Shown one piece after another: positions 52,356 to 62,055 of a stretch of DNA of 64,000 bases. The first letter of the stretch is position 1. Each line of letters starts with the position of its first letter. This DNA is from JAODBJ01 sp963782465. GTDB lineage: Bacteria > Actinomycetota > Acidimicrobiia > IMCC26256 > PALSA-610. Made by a program: the position numbers and the translations under genes. Location of the stretch: positions 904,796 to 968,795 of the forward strand of contig CAWAJR010000005.1 of NCBI GenBank assembly GCA_963782465.1, in the 5' to 3' direction. The notes beneath the pieces are model-generated. The model saw only the letters and a list, made by a program, of their open reading frames with translations. It had not been told where the DNA came from and ran no database searches.

Positions 52356-53401
52356 TCAGGTGCCGGGTGTCGCGTCCGGCGTCTCGGTGCCCCGTCGAGG
52401 CTTCTTCCGTACCGCGACGACGCGGGTATCGCCGATGCCCTTGAGGTCGAACCTTCGCCGCACGGCAACGACTTCGATGTCGTCTCGTCCGGCGAGCTGT
52501 GCCGTCGCGGCGCGGGGGATGACGATGGTTCCCGCGCGGGCGACGGTGGTGAGGCGAGCCGCCAGGTTCGCGGCGGGACCGAACACGTCGCCGCCGACCA
52601 CGACCGTCGGTCCGCACGCGATGCCGCAGTGGAGGGAGGGCATCTTGTCGATGCCGCGCAGTCGCTCGGCGATATCGAGCCCGATGTCAACGGCCGTTCC
52701 CAACTCGTCGGCGACGAACATGACCTCGTCGCCGATGAGCTTGACCGCGCGGCCCCCGTGCGCCGAGACCGCGTCGAACGCGGTGTTCTCGAACGCGTCG
52801 ACGACCTCGGCGAGCCGGTCGACCGAGACGCGCTGGCTCAACTTGGTGAAGCCACTCAGGTCGGCGAACCCGACCGCGCGATCGGTGGCGTTGTTGTCGG
52901 TTTGGAGGCGCCGCCCGAGCGCGGCGAGCAAATGGCGCCGCCACACGTACACCAGCGATTCCTCGAGCAGATCGAGCACGGAACCTTCGAGCGCATCGAT
53001 CACGGCCGCGGCGCGGTCGGTGCTCGTCGTCGCGGGCCCGTTTCCGGGACCGCAACCGCGAGTTGCTCGACGATCGCCATCTGGGCTTCGGCGATGCGCG
53101 AAAACGAGGCGCCCAGTAGTCGCGCCAGCCGCTGGGTGCTTTCTTCGTCGACCAGACCCGCGCCGGTCAGCGCGGCCAGGCGCCGCACCATCTCGACATC
53201 GATGTCGGCGAACGCGTAGACGTTCTCGGGGACTTCGGGAAAGCCCATCGCGCGCCACCACTTCACCGATCGCTCGTGGGCGACGCCGGCGAGGTGGGCG
53301 ACATCGCTGCGCTGGTATTCCGCCGGGTCGAGCCCAACGGCGTGATGCAGCATCGCGATCTGGTCACTCGCGTCGCTGCGAATCACCTCGGGTTCACTCA
53401 T
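52356..53401 (-). pseudogene. Class III adenylate/guanylate cyclase, frameshifted near 53038
   Basis: Makes cAMP or cGMP if intact. ATG 53401 starts a helical N-terminal regulatory domain (AMLHHAVGLDPAEYQRSDVAHLAGV), ending at VAVPETG; the next frame continues TTSTDRAAAVIDALEGSVLDLLEESLVYVW and the catalytic domain with GFADLSGFTKLSQRVS, GGRAVKLIGDEVMFVA (both metal Asp residues, substrate Lys) and FDLKGIGDTRVVAV. One G is missing in GGG at about 53038. Domain layout recalls actinobacterial pH- or ligand-regulated cyclases. Divergent from the BTAD-cyclase gene. Confidence 0.85.
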
Positions 53402-53565
53402 GGGCTCACGGCTCCGAACGGGTTGCGGTGCGATCATGCCGCAAGGCGGCGATCCCGCGGTCGACGGAACCGAGTATGTCGCCCGCCGGAATTTCCCGGG
53501 ACCGGGGCCGGGACCGGCTCGTACACTCCTGGCGAGGCGACGACGCCGAGTAAGGCGGGCGGGTT

Positions 53566-56500
53566 TTGGAACTGCGCGTCCTGGGGCCGATGGAGGTCTC
53601 GACCGGCGACGCGCCGGTCGTGTTGACCGGGCCGAACGGCGCGCGCTCCTCGCGCTCCTCGCCCTCAACGCGCCCCGGCCCATGTCGCGCGAACGTCTGG
53701 TCGACAACCTGTGGAACGGGGCGCCGCCGAAGTCGTCGGCGACGACGTTGCAGACCTTCGTCTGGCAGCTGCGCCGCCGGGGCATCGAGTGCCTGCGCAC
53801 GACGCCGAGCGGTGACTATTACCTCGATGTCGCGCCCGACGAGGTCGACGTTCGGCGATTCGAGCGAATGGTCGAAGACGCCCGCGATGTGGCGGTGGCT
53901 GCCCCGGGCGAAGCGGCCGAGTCGCTCCGTGCCGCGCTCGGCCTCTGGCGCGGGGGCGCGTACGAAGAATTCGCGTCGGAGCCGTGGGCCACCGTCGAAG
54001 TGGCCCGGCTCGAGCAGCGGCGGATCGAGGCGGTCGAGTTGTGGGCGGCGGCCGCGATCGGCGCGGGCGCGACGGCCGGGCTTCCCGCGGAGCTCGAGGT
54101 GTGGACCGGCCGGGCCCCGTTGCGAGAACGGTTGTGGGCACTGCGCGTCATCGCGCTCGCCCGCCAAGGTCGCAACGCCGAGGCGCTGCGGGTCGCGAAC
54201 GAGCTCCGGCAGGTGTTGCGCGACGAACTCGGCGTCGGGCCGAGCGCGCCGTTCCTGGCCGTCGAAACCACGATCCTGCGCGGTGAACCGCTGCCCGCCT
54301 GGCCCGAGCTCGGCGGTTTCGGGTTCCCGCCGCCGGCGCCGGCGGGTTCGCCGGGCGTTCCGAAATCGCCCGGCGCCCCGAAACGCCGCCGGCGCCGGCC
54401 CGCGAACCGGCCTACCGCGGCCTCGAACACGCGAATGCGCGACCACTTCGTCGGGCGCGCTGCCGAACTCGAGTTGCTCGACGACGCGCTCGATGACGCG
54501 CGCAGCGGTCTGCCGCGCGTCGTGTGCATCGTGGGCGAGGCGGGGATCGGCAAGTCGCGCCTGCTCGAGGAGTTCACCCGCGCTGCCGGCGCCGGGCCGG
54601 CAAGGATCCTGCGCGGAACGTGCCATGCCGGCGCCGCGTACCCGTACGAACCGCTCGCGACGGCCACGTTCGCGCTCTTCCCCCGGAACGAGAGCCCATT
54701 CGACCCGGGCCGCCCGCGCGCTGTCGACGAAACAGACCCGGCGCGTGCTGCGGATCTCGATTCGGAAGCACGGCGGCTGCGTCTCTTCTTCGCGACCACG
54801 AGCGCGATCCTCGACGCGGCGGACGCCCAGACCACGGTCCTTGTGGTCGAAGACATCCACTGGGGGTCGGAAGCGACGCTGGCGCTGCTGGGCCACCTCG
54901 TCGCGGTTGCACACAGCGACGCGGCGAACCGACGATCGCGGCTGCTCATCGTGCTGACGTCGCGGCCTCCCGAACCGTCGACACAGGTCCGCTCGTTCAT
55001 CGCCCGCCTGCGCCGCGACCACCTCACGGCCATGCTCGACCTCGCCCCCCTCGACCTGCGCGCCTGCGCCGAGCTCATACGCGAGTGGACCGGCGCGACG
55101 CCGTCGAGAGCGACGGTCGATCATCTCGTCGAGGCAACCGCCGGGAACGCACTCCTGCTGCGCTGCAAGCTGCAACGCCTGCGCGATCGCGGTGGTGTGA
55201 TCGACGAGTCGGCCTTCGCCGACATCTTGGTCGCGACCGACCTCGACGACGAATTGGAGCAGCGTCTCGATCGCGTCGGCGACGCGTGCCACGAAATGTT
55301 GTGCACCGCGGCAGTGCTCGGCGACGGGAGCACGCTCACGTTGCTCGCCGCGACCTGCGATCTCGACGAGGCGGCGCTCGACGAGTTGATCGACGAGGCG
55401 GCGTCGCAGCAGGTCCTCGAGGCCGACGACGAGCGGTACTGGTTCGACCATCCGCAGCTTCGCGAGCTGCTCGCCGGTCGGCTCACGAGCCGCGAGCGCG
55501 CCGCGCGCCACCTGCAGATCGCCGAACGCCTACGCCAACGGGGGGAGGACACGGTCGTCGTCGCCTACCACTTCGTGCGTGCCGGTCAGCTCGCCGATCC
55601 GCGGTCGCTCGCCGAAGTGTGCGGCGAAGCCGCGGATCGCTCCGCAACCGTCGGTGCGTGGCGCGACGCGGCGCGGTACGCGTCTTCCGCCCTCACCGGA
55701 GCGAAGGTGCTCGGACTGGACGAAGAGGAACTCGCGGCGCTCGAGTACCGGGCCGGGCGCGCCGCCTTCCTTGCCGGCGATCGCGAAGTAGGCAGGGCGT
55801 GCCTCGAAGCCGCGGCGGAGCGGGCGCGGTCGGCCGGTGCCACCCTCACGTGGGGGCACGCGCTCGTGACCCTCGCACGGGAGCGGGTCGAATCGACCGA
55901 CCTTGCCGGCGCGATCGAAACGAGCCTGCACGAGCTCGCCGAATTCCTCGCCGCGACCGGCGATCGCGAGCCGGCCCTGCGTGCCGAGGCCCACGCACTG
56001 CAAGCGGAGTTGCACACCGCAGTCGGAGACCTCGCTGCCGCCGACCGGCACGCGCGCACGGCCGAAACGCTCGCGAGCGACATCGACGACGCCGAATTGC
56101 AGGTGAAGGTCGCGTTCTCGCGTGGGCTGCAAGAACTCGCGAGCGTCGATCTCGTCGCGGCGCGGCATGCGTTCCAGCGCGTGCTCCCGGTTGCCGCGAC
56201 GCTCGCCAACCCCCATCCCCGGGTGTGGTTCCTGAGCCGTCTGGGCATGCTCGCGTACGTCACCGGGGACCTCGACGAGGCAAACGGTTTGCTCGACGCC
56301 GCCCTCGACGCCGGTCGCGCGACGGGCAACCTCGGCGAGTACTCGATGACCGCCGCCATGGCGGCATCGGCCGCGTTCGCCCAGGAACGTTTCGCGACGG
56401 TCGAGGGGTACGCGGAACGCGCGCTCGGCGCGCTGCGCGAGGTCGACAATCCCTTCACGCCGACGTTGTTGTTCCCGACGCTCGCCGCCGCCCGGAGCGC

Positions 56501-57485
56501 GCGCGGAGATCACCGGGGAGCACAGCGGGCGCTCGACGAATGGGACCGGCTCCAGCCTCGCCGGTCGCGCCGGTTCCGGCCGCTGCTCGACGTGCTCGCC
56601 GGCGACACCGACGCCGCGCTGCGCGCCGTCGAGGACGCGGGCTTCCGGTTCGTCGGCGGGCGACGGGCACCCGATCTGTTCATGGCCGGGACGATCGCCG
56701 CCGAGGTCGACCTGGCCGCGCTCCTCGGTGCGCCTCCCCTCACCCGGGAGCCGGTCGAAACGCTGATCGATCTCCACAACCGAGGTGTGCGGCTCACCTT
56801 GGGTTGGCCGGCACGCCTGTCGCGGACGATCTCGCTCGGCCTGCGTGCCGTGGGCGACGCGCGAGGCGCCGACGAGTGGGCATCGTGCGCACGACGCGAG
56901 GCTCGTGCCGTCAGCGTCGAACCGGCCACCACGATCACGCCGCGTGCGGCTCCTGCTGGCGCCCGCGCCGAATCGACACGCGTCATTCTCGTGACCGACC
57001 TCGTGTCGTCGACGAGCCTCAACGAACGGCTCGGCGATCGCGATTACCTCCAGCACCTCCGCCGGCACGACCGCGTCATCCGCGAACGGCTGGCCCAGCA
57101 CGACGGTGTCGAGTTCAAGCACACGGGCGACGGGATCGCCGCGTGGTTCTTCTCCGTGAACCGGGCCTTGCGGTGCGCCACCGAATTGGTCCACGACTTC
57201 TCCGACGAAGGCGGGGCGACGCCGCTGCGCGTCAAGATCGCGATCGCGGCCGGCGAGCCGACCATCGTCGACGAAACGGACCTGCGCGGCATTGCAGTGG
57301 TCGAGGCATTCCGTGTGCTCGACCTGGCACGATCTGGTGAGGTGCTGGTCACGTCGGATGTCGCGGGGCTCGCGCACGGCCTCGGATGGGTGTTCGAGCA
57401 CCACGGTCGCCATGCGCTGAAGGGCCTGCGCGAACCGGTCGAGGTGCTGCACGCGCGGCCCGCGCAACCGGCCGTCGTTTCCTGA
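53566..57485 (+). CDS. BTAD/SARP-type regulator with AAA ATPase, TPR and C-terminal cyclase domain (frameshift near 53640)
   Basis: About 1,306 aa when joined. TTG 53566 starts ELRVLGPMEVSTGDAPVVLTGPN; the frame then shifts by one base (GG for GGG at about 53638) and continues RRALLALLALNAPRPMSRERLVDNLW (winged helix) and the BTAD region. Then an ATPase: VCIVGEAGIGKSRLLEEF (Walker A) and VVEDIHWGSEATLALL (Walker B); a long TPR-rich helical region (about 700-1120); and a class III cyclase domain with VILVTDLVSSTSLNERLGD and EFKHTGDGIAAWF holding the metal Asp pair, ending ALKGLREPVEVLHA. The usual order in related STAND proteins puts the cyclase first. A single-peptide signal-to-promoter switch is plausible. 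Confidence 0.87.
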
Positions 57486-57493
57486 CCGTTTTC

Positions 57494-57522
57494 TTGCCCT
57501 TCGAGTCGAGCGCGCTTACCGT
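57494..57522 (+). promoter_or_regulatory. Sigma-70-like promoter
   Basis: TTGCCC, 17-bp spacer, TACCGT. Located 50 bp upstream of the unknown 275-aa gene. Confidence 0.5.
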
Positions 57523-57572
57523 TCCGATACGCGCCACGTCGCGGGACCGGCACTGATTTACGTGGGGTGGAC

Positions 57573-58400
57573 ATGCCCGGTTTGATGCCGTACGTCGTCG
57601 AGAGCGGTCCGTACCTGTCCGTTCTCGCCAGCAAGCTCGCAGACGCCGGCCGGCGTGCTGCGTTGCTCACCGAACTGCGCAACGGTACGGCCCTTTCCCG
57701 GTTGTGCGGCTTCGACTCGACGAACCTCGGTGCTGACGGGCTCGACGAGGAATCGCGTGTCGAACACCTCAACCGCGACTGGTTCGGCATGGCGCCGGTT
57801 GCGGGGGGACAGGCCGGCGCGTGGCAAAAGCAGCCGAACAAGGTTCCCACCGGGTTCTGGGTCGGCTACCAGGGCGACACCGAATCCATCCTGCGCGAAG
57901 CGATGATGCGCGCGCTCGAGGTGTCATTCGATCTTCCGCCGAAGGGTGCGGCGCCCGCTCGAGCCGAGACGGCAGCGCGGCGCTGGCCCATCGACGTGTA
58001 CTGGATCTGCCAGGGCCCCTGGTTCCAGGGCTGGGTGCTGTGGCGGAAGGGAGACTCGACGCCACTCGGCGGTCACGTGACCGTCATCATCAGCACCCCA
58101 CCGGCCAAGGGCCACCCGCTGACCGCGCAGATCACCCGGCCGAACGCCGTGTTCCCGCGCGACGCCGAGTACGCGTGCCCGCCGCCCGCCGCCGCACGCG
58201 GAAATTCGCGAGGCATGTGGGTCGTGGGGCACGACAACTACACGAAGGAGGTCGTCTTCTCGACCGTTCCCACGCCGTTCGGCCAGGTGACGTTCCCGCG
58301 TCTGGCGTGGCAACCGAGAGACATCGCCTCGATCGTGTGCGTCGCACCGTCGGAGTGGGAAGGCGGTGTCCTCGCCGAGGGCCGCCCGTACGTTCCCTGA
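57573..58400 (+). CDS. Protein of unknown function, 275 aa
   Basis: I do not recognise a family. From ATG 57573: MPGLMPYVVESGPYLSVLAS, LLTELRNGTALSRLCGFD, and an aromatic-rich middle part (FWVGYQGDTESILREAMMRA, DVYWICQGPWFQGWVLWRKGD, VTVIISTPPAKGHPLTAQIT). No signal peptide or membrane helix. The SVLASKLADAGRR and repeated glycine-tryptophan strands suggest a beta-rich fold. It follows the BTAD-cyclase regulator and precedes SnoaL-like and cyclic-nucleotide-fold genes, with which it probably forms an operon. Confidence 0.75.
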   Translation: MPGLMPYVVESGPYLSVLASKLADAGRRAALLTELRNGTALSRLCGFDSTNLGADGLDEESRVEHLNRDWFGMAPVAGGQAGAWQKQPNKVPTGFWVGYQGDTESILREAMMRALEVSFDLPPKGAAPARAETAARRWPIDVYWICQGPWFQGWVLWRKGDSTPLGGHVTVIISTPPAKGHPLTAQITRPNAVFPRDAEYACPPPAAARGNSRGMWVVGHDNYTKEVVFSTVPTPFGQVTFPRLAWQPRDIASIVCVAPSEWEGGVLAEGRPYVP

Positions 58401-58418
58401 TCGCAGAAGGGATGCCCG

Positions 58419-58835
58419 ATGCCGATCGAAGTCGCAGTGGTCCAGCAGGCGATGTCGTCCGTCGCCGCCGACCTCGTCAAGGGGCTCGAAGGAGCGTTCA
58501 CCCCGGCTCCGAACTCGCCGGTCACGATCGAGCTGAACGGTTCGAACCTCGAACCGATGGCGGTCACCGCGCAGGCGGAAACGCTCGTCGCCGTGCCGTG
58601 GCGCTTCCCGTGCACACATACCGGCGATTTCCTCGGTGTCCCCGCGACCTACATCGATCTCGAACTCCGCGGTGCGACCTTCGTCGAGGTCAACGGGCCC
58701 GATGCGGCAAGCTGGACCTACTACCGGTTCATCGATTTTCTCTCCGCGTTGCACCAGATCGGTGTCTCGACCGACGGGCGACCCGCACTGACGGCCGACG
58801 AGTACGCGAACTGGCGCGAGCGATCGAGCCGTTGA
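58419..58835 (+). CDS. SnoaL-like / NTF2-fold protein
   Basis: 138 aa. LVAVPWRFPCTHTGDFLGVPATYIDLELRGATFVEVNG and WTYYRFIDFLSALHQIGV resemble the second half of SnoaL/ester cyclase domains (F-G-V-P-x-T, then D-x-x-x-L-x-Q-(I/L)-G-V). The N-terminal part is divergent. It could be an enzyme or a small binding protein. Spaced 18 bp after the unknown gene. Confidence 0.7.
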   Translation: MPIEVAVVQQAMSSVAADLVKGLEGAFTPAPNSPVTIELNGSNLEPMAVTAQAETLVAVPWRFPCTHTGDFLGVPATYIDLELRGATFVEVNGPDAASWTYYRFIDFLSALHQIGVSTDGRPALTADEYANWRERSSR

Positions 58836-58924
58836 AGCTCGTGCTCGCCGGTTGAGCGCGCGTCGAGCGCGCGTCGAGGGGTCGCGCCCACCCTCGTCCT
58901 CGGAACCAAACTCCGGAGGACGAG

Positions 58925-59413
58925 ATGCGAGCACCCTTGCCGACCGACATCCAAGCGCTCGGGCAGACGCCGCTGTTCGACGGTTGCCCGCCGCGGGTAT
59001 TGCGTGCGGTGCAGCGTTACGGGACGACGATCGATGCAGTAGGCGGGCGGGCCCTCGGCACGACGAACTCCTCGAACGAACTGGTCATCGTCGTGGCCGG
59101 TTCGGTCACCGTCTACAGCGACGGTGAACCGCGCCGGTTGTACGCGGGCGACTGGTTCGGCAGTTACCCCGGGTCTTGCACCGGTGCCGGCATGCTCGAC
59201 GAACTGGCGGTGGTGACGCAGGCCGCGACGTTGTTCGTCGTGCATCACCGTGAATACAGCGACCTTTGCCGCGCGTGGCCACCGATCGCGCTCCGCCTCG
59301 CGGGCATGCGTGCGCGCGCGGTGCGCGACGAGCCGCTGCCCGAATACGTCGAGCCGCACCCGGCCATGACGTTGCCGCTCGTCTCACCGTGGCGGGTCGG
59401 ATCGTTCCACTGA
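58925..59413 (+). CDS. Cyclic-nucleotide-binding-fold (cNBD) protein with atypical phosphate cassette
   Basis: 162 aa with a cupin-like cNBD: PLFDGCPPRVLRAVQRYGTTID, NELVIVVAGSVTVYSDG and RRLYAGDWFGSYPG. The usual phosphate-binding sequence F-G-E-(L/I)-A-x(n)-R-A is replaced by FGSYPGSCTGAGMLDELAV, without the Glu or the Arg. No HTH follows, so it is not a CRP-type regulator. Strong GGAGGA site 5 bp before the ATG. Two cyclases lie nearby, which makes it the natural effector candidate. Confidence 0.75.
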   Translation: MRAPLPTDIQALGQTPLFDGCPPRVLRAVQRYGTTIDAVGGRALGTTNSSNELVIVVAGSVTVYSDGEPRRLYAGDWFGSYPGSCTGAGMLDELAVVTQAATLFVVHHREYSDLCRAWPPIALRLAGMRARAVRDEPLPEYVEPHPAMTLPLVSPWRVGSFH

Positions 59414-59433
59414 GCGGGGTGGTCGCGCGGGTA

Positions 59434-59477
59434 CCGGCGCCGGTCCCGGGATGATGTGGGGCCGGGACCGACGCCGG
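59434..59477 (+). terminator. Rho-independent-type hairpin
   Basis: 16-bp stem (59434-59449 with 59462-59477, one mismatch) around a 12-nt loop, 20 bp after the cNBD stop. It ends the signalling operon. Confidence 0.7.
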
Positions 59478-59545
59478 TCGCGTGATCGGACGCGCGGAGC
59501 TAACGTCCGCGCCGTCGACCAGATCCTCTCCGAGGCCGAAGCAAC

Positions 59546-60463
59546 GTGAGCGACGAGCGCCTTCCCTCATGGCGACCAGGTCCGGCGCGCGACGCCATCC
59601 TCGAGTTCCTCGGCCGCGTGCGCGACGTGCCGGTCGAGGACCGCGTCGCCTACCTCGACAACGACGGCACGATGTGGTGCGAGCGACCGAGCTACGTCCA
59701 GCTCGACTTCTTCGTCGACGAGTTGCGGCGCAGGTCGTCGGGCGACGCGTCGCTCGCCGACCGGCCCGAGTTCGACGCGGTGCTCCGGGCCGACCCGGTC
59801 GCCATGGGCGACATCGGGCTGGAGCGCATTGCCGTTGCGTTGGCCGGGCTGTTCGACGGTTTGACGCCGGGCGAGTTCGCGGCGGCCGTCGACGGCTTCG
59901 TCGAGCGTTACCGGCACCCGGTGCTCGGCGCTCCGGTCGGCGGGATCGTCTACCGGCCGATGCTCGAGCTCCTCGACGAGCTCCGGGCATCGAACTTCAC
60001 CACCGGCATCGTGACCGGCGGCGGCACCGAGTTCGTCCGCCGGATCAGCCCGCGCCTGTTCGGCGTCGCCGCCGAGCTGGTCGTCGGGACCCTGATCGGG
60101 TACGAGTTCGGGCGGGACGAGGCCGACCGGCCGGCGCTCCGGCGCACCGTCTCGCTCATGGGCCGCGCGAACGAAGGCACCGCGAAGGTCGAGAACATCC
60201 AATCCCAGCTCGGGCGGCGCCCCATCCTCGCCGCCGGCAACTCGGCCGGCGACCGCGAGATGCTCGAGTGGGCTTGTGCCGGCCCGTACCCGGGGTTGGC
60301 GATCCTCGTCGACCACGACGACGCCGAGCGCGAGTTCGCGTACGAGAGCCAGGCCGTGACCGTCGAGAACGCCGAGCTGATCACCGCCGTCGCCGACCGC
60401 CTCGGTTGGGTGACTGTCAGCATGCGGCGCGACTGGTCGACGGTGTTCGCGACACCGGCGTGA
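59546..60463 (+). CDS. HAD-superfamily phosphatase
   Basis: 305 aa. Motif I in VAYLDNDGTMWCERPS (nucleophile Asp and acid Asp), motif II in GIVTGGGTEFVRRISPRLFG, a cap region, and motifs III/IV in RPILAAGNSAGDREMLEWA. Phosphoserine-phosphatase-like subgroup. GTG start. Substrate unknown. Confidence 0.88.
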   Translation: MSDERLPSWRPGPARDAILEFLGRVRDVPVEDRVAYLDNDGTMWCERPSYVQLDFFVDELRRRSSGDASLADRPEFDAVLRADPVAMGDIGLERIAVALAGLFDGLTPGEFAAAVDGFVERYRHPVLGAPVGGIVYRPMLELLDELRASNFTTGIVTGGGTEFVRRISPRLFGVAAELVVGTLIGYEFGRDEADRPALRRTVSLMGRANEGTAKVENIQSQLGRRPILAAGNSAGDREMLEWACAGPYPGLAILVDHDDAEREFAYESQAVTVENAELITAVADRLGWVTVSMRRDWSTVFATPA

Positions 60464-60494
60464 CCCGCCGCCATCTTCGAACGCAGCGCGCCGG

Positions 60495-61355
60495 TCAGCC
60501 GCCGAGCCCGGGCGGCCAGGGCTCGGCGGCGATGTCGGCTTCGAGGATGGCTCGGTCTTCGTCGTCGGCGACGTTCGTCGCGGCCGCGACGGCACGCTCC
60601 CGCCAGCTCGTCGCGTCGTCGAGGGCCCCGAGGACGCCGTAGGCACGGGCGAGGGCCTCCGCGCCGTACGCGAGGTCGAAGCCGTCGAGGCTCGCGTCCT
60701 CGGTCAGCGCCCAGCAGCGCTGCGCGTGCCGCATGGCGGCGGTGCCGTCGCCGAGCACCGCGTACACGTGCGACACGAGCCATTCCCCGCGCTGCTCGTT
60801 GAGCGCCGTCCCCGCGTGGCGCCAGTGCCACAAGGATGCGTGGGCGGCGTCGACCATCTCGCGGTCGTCGGCCGGTGTGCGCGTGTCGCACCCGAGCAGT
60901 TCCCAGACGCGGTTGTTGGCGCGCGCGCCGAACGCACGGTGCTCCTCGCGCTCGGTGTCGATGGCGTCGACAACGTCGGGCACTCGGAACGTGGTGTCGA
61001 GCGGGGCGCCGGTTTCGAGCGTCGACTTGAGGTTCGAGAGCGCGAACGGCCATTCGTCGGCGACCCGGCGATAGGTGCGCGTCGTCCCGTGGAAGTCGTC
61101 GTGCAGCAGCGTCAGCCGGCACGACGGCCCGTGAGGTTCGATCTCGAAGGTGACGCGCGTGGGGCGCTCGCCGGCGAGGTCGCCGTCAGTGAACGCGAAC
61201 GTCATGACGAGGCGCCGGGGCGGTTCCGCTTCGACGACGGTGCAGCGGGCAGGTGTACCGGAGAAGTAGCGAGCCGTCATCTCCGGGTCGACGAGCGCGT
61301 GCCAGAGCTGCTCCGGCGACGTGCGGATGTGGACCTGGAAGACGTGCTTGGGCAT
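60495..61355 (-). CDS. SRPBCC (AHSA1-type) domain fused to a TPR-like region
   Basis: 286 aa. Residues 1-140 are an AHSA1/START-type domain (VFQVHIRTSPEQLWHALVDPEMTARYFSGTP, TRVTFEIEPHGPSCRLTLLHDDF, VADEWPFALSNLKSTLETG). The rest is helical and TPR-like (HASLWHWRHAGTALNEQRGEWLVSHVYAVLGD, YGAEALARAYGVLGALDDA). ATG 61355 lies within the 3' part of the ArsR-type gene. Such pairs are common: the ArsR protein controls the SRPBCC gene. Confidence 0.85.
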   Translation of the reverse strand: MPKHVFQVHIRTSPEQLWHALVDPEMTARYFSGTPARCTVVEAEPPRRLVMTFAFTDGDLAGERPTRVTFEIEPHGPSCRLTLLHDDFHGTTRTYRRVADEWPFALSNLKSTLETGAPLDTTFRVPDVVDAIDTEREEHRAFGARANNRVWELLGCDTRTPADDREMVDAAHASLWHWRHAGTALNEQRGEWLVSHVYAVLGDGTAAMRHAQRCWALTEDASLDGFDLAYGAEALARAYGVLGALDDATSWRERAVAAATNVADDEDRAILEADIAAEPWPPGLGG

Positions 61356-61669
61356 GCAGACTCCGTTTCGAGGTCGCGCTTGAAGGCGGCGAGGCCGCTC
61401 GTCCACCCGGCGGCGTACTTCGAGATCCAGCGGTCGGCGATGAGCTGGATCGGGACGGGGTTCAGGAAGTGGTGCTTCGCCCGGCCGGCCCGGCGGGTGA
61501 CGACGAGGCCGGCGGCTTCGAGCACGCCGAGGTGCTTCATCACACCGAAGCGCGTCATCGCGGGCAGCGTGGTGCACAGCTCGCCGAGTGTTTGACCGTC
61601 GCGGTCGAAGAGCGCGTCGAGCAGCGTGCGGCGAGCCGGGTCGGCCAGCGCTCGGAACACCTCGTCCAC
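61277..61669 (-). CDS. ArsR-family transcriptional regulator
   Basis: 130-aa winged-helix repressor: VFRALADPARRTLLDAL, GELCTTLPAMTRFGVMKHLGVLEAAGLV and RRAGRAKHHFLNPVPIQLI. Typical length is about 110 aa; the last 25 residues (Ser/Arg-rich) only reflect the other reading frame of the SRPBCC gene, which it overlaps by 79 bp, so its natural stop may have been lost. GTG start. Operator palindrome lies 13 bp upstream. Confidence 0.87.
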   Translation of the reverse strand: MDEVFRALADPARRTLLDALFDRDGQTLGELCTTLPAMTRFGVMKHLGVLEAAGLVVTRRAGRAKHHFLNPVPIQLIADRWISKYAAGWTSGLAAFKRDLETESACPSTSSRSTSARRRSSSGTRSSTRR

Positions 61670-61682
61670 CGGCGTAAGTTAT

Positions 61683-61698
61683 GTGACTATATAGTCAC
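61683..61698. promoter_or_regulatory. ArsR operator palindrome
   Basis: GTGACTATATAGTCAC, a perfect 16-bp palindrome containing TATAGT (-10-like on the minus strand), directly upstream of the ArsR-type gene. Autorepression is expected. Confidence 0.75.
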
Positions 61699-61838
61699 CT
61701 GTCAATCGTCGAGGCAGGCGCCGGTGGGACGGCCGCGTGCGGCACGCGCTTCGCCCGACCGAGTAACTTGCTCTGTCACCGGCGTGCGGGTCGACGCTCT
61801 CGAAGGCGACATATACGCAGGTCAAGCCGCACGCCTAG

Positions 61839-61911
61839 GCGCTCGTAGCTCAATGGATAGAGCATCTGACTACGGATCAGAAGGTTGGGGGTTCGACTCC
61901 CTCCGAGCGCG
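61839..61911 (+). tRNA. tRNA-Arg (anticodon ACG)
   Basis: 73-nt tRNA. Acceptor GCGCTCG pairs with CGAGCGC, discriminator G. Anticodon loop CTACGGA with ACG at 61872-61874. D arm GTAGCTCAATGGATAGAGC and T arm GGGGGTTCGACTCCCTC are standard. TATACG upstream at 61812-61817 is a likely -10 box. The 3' end is the presumed attachment site of the integrated element that follows. Confidence 0.97.
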
Positions 61912-61970
61912 CTGAGAAGGTCCAGGTGAGAGCCCGTTTGCGGTTCCTCGGCCTTCGCCTCCTCGGCGAG

Positions 61971-61990
61971 CTTGCTAACGCTTGCTAACG
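61971..61990. repeat. Tandem 10-bp direct repeat near the integrase gene
   Basis: CTTGCTAACG occurs twice without spacer, 60 bp after the tRNA end and 66 bp before the integrase start. Position fits integrase or excisionase arm-binding sites. Confidence 0.5.
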
Positions 61991-62055
61991 ACTGGTCCGT
62001 AGGTTCGTCGTCGCGTCAGCCCTTCGCAGTGCGCTAATCGCATGCGGAGGGTTCG

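Noticed and set aside
53406..55511. Minus-strand open frame opposite the BTAD regulator
   Set aside because: No motifs; the plus strand shows Walker motifs and BTAD.
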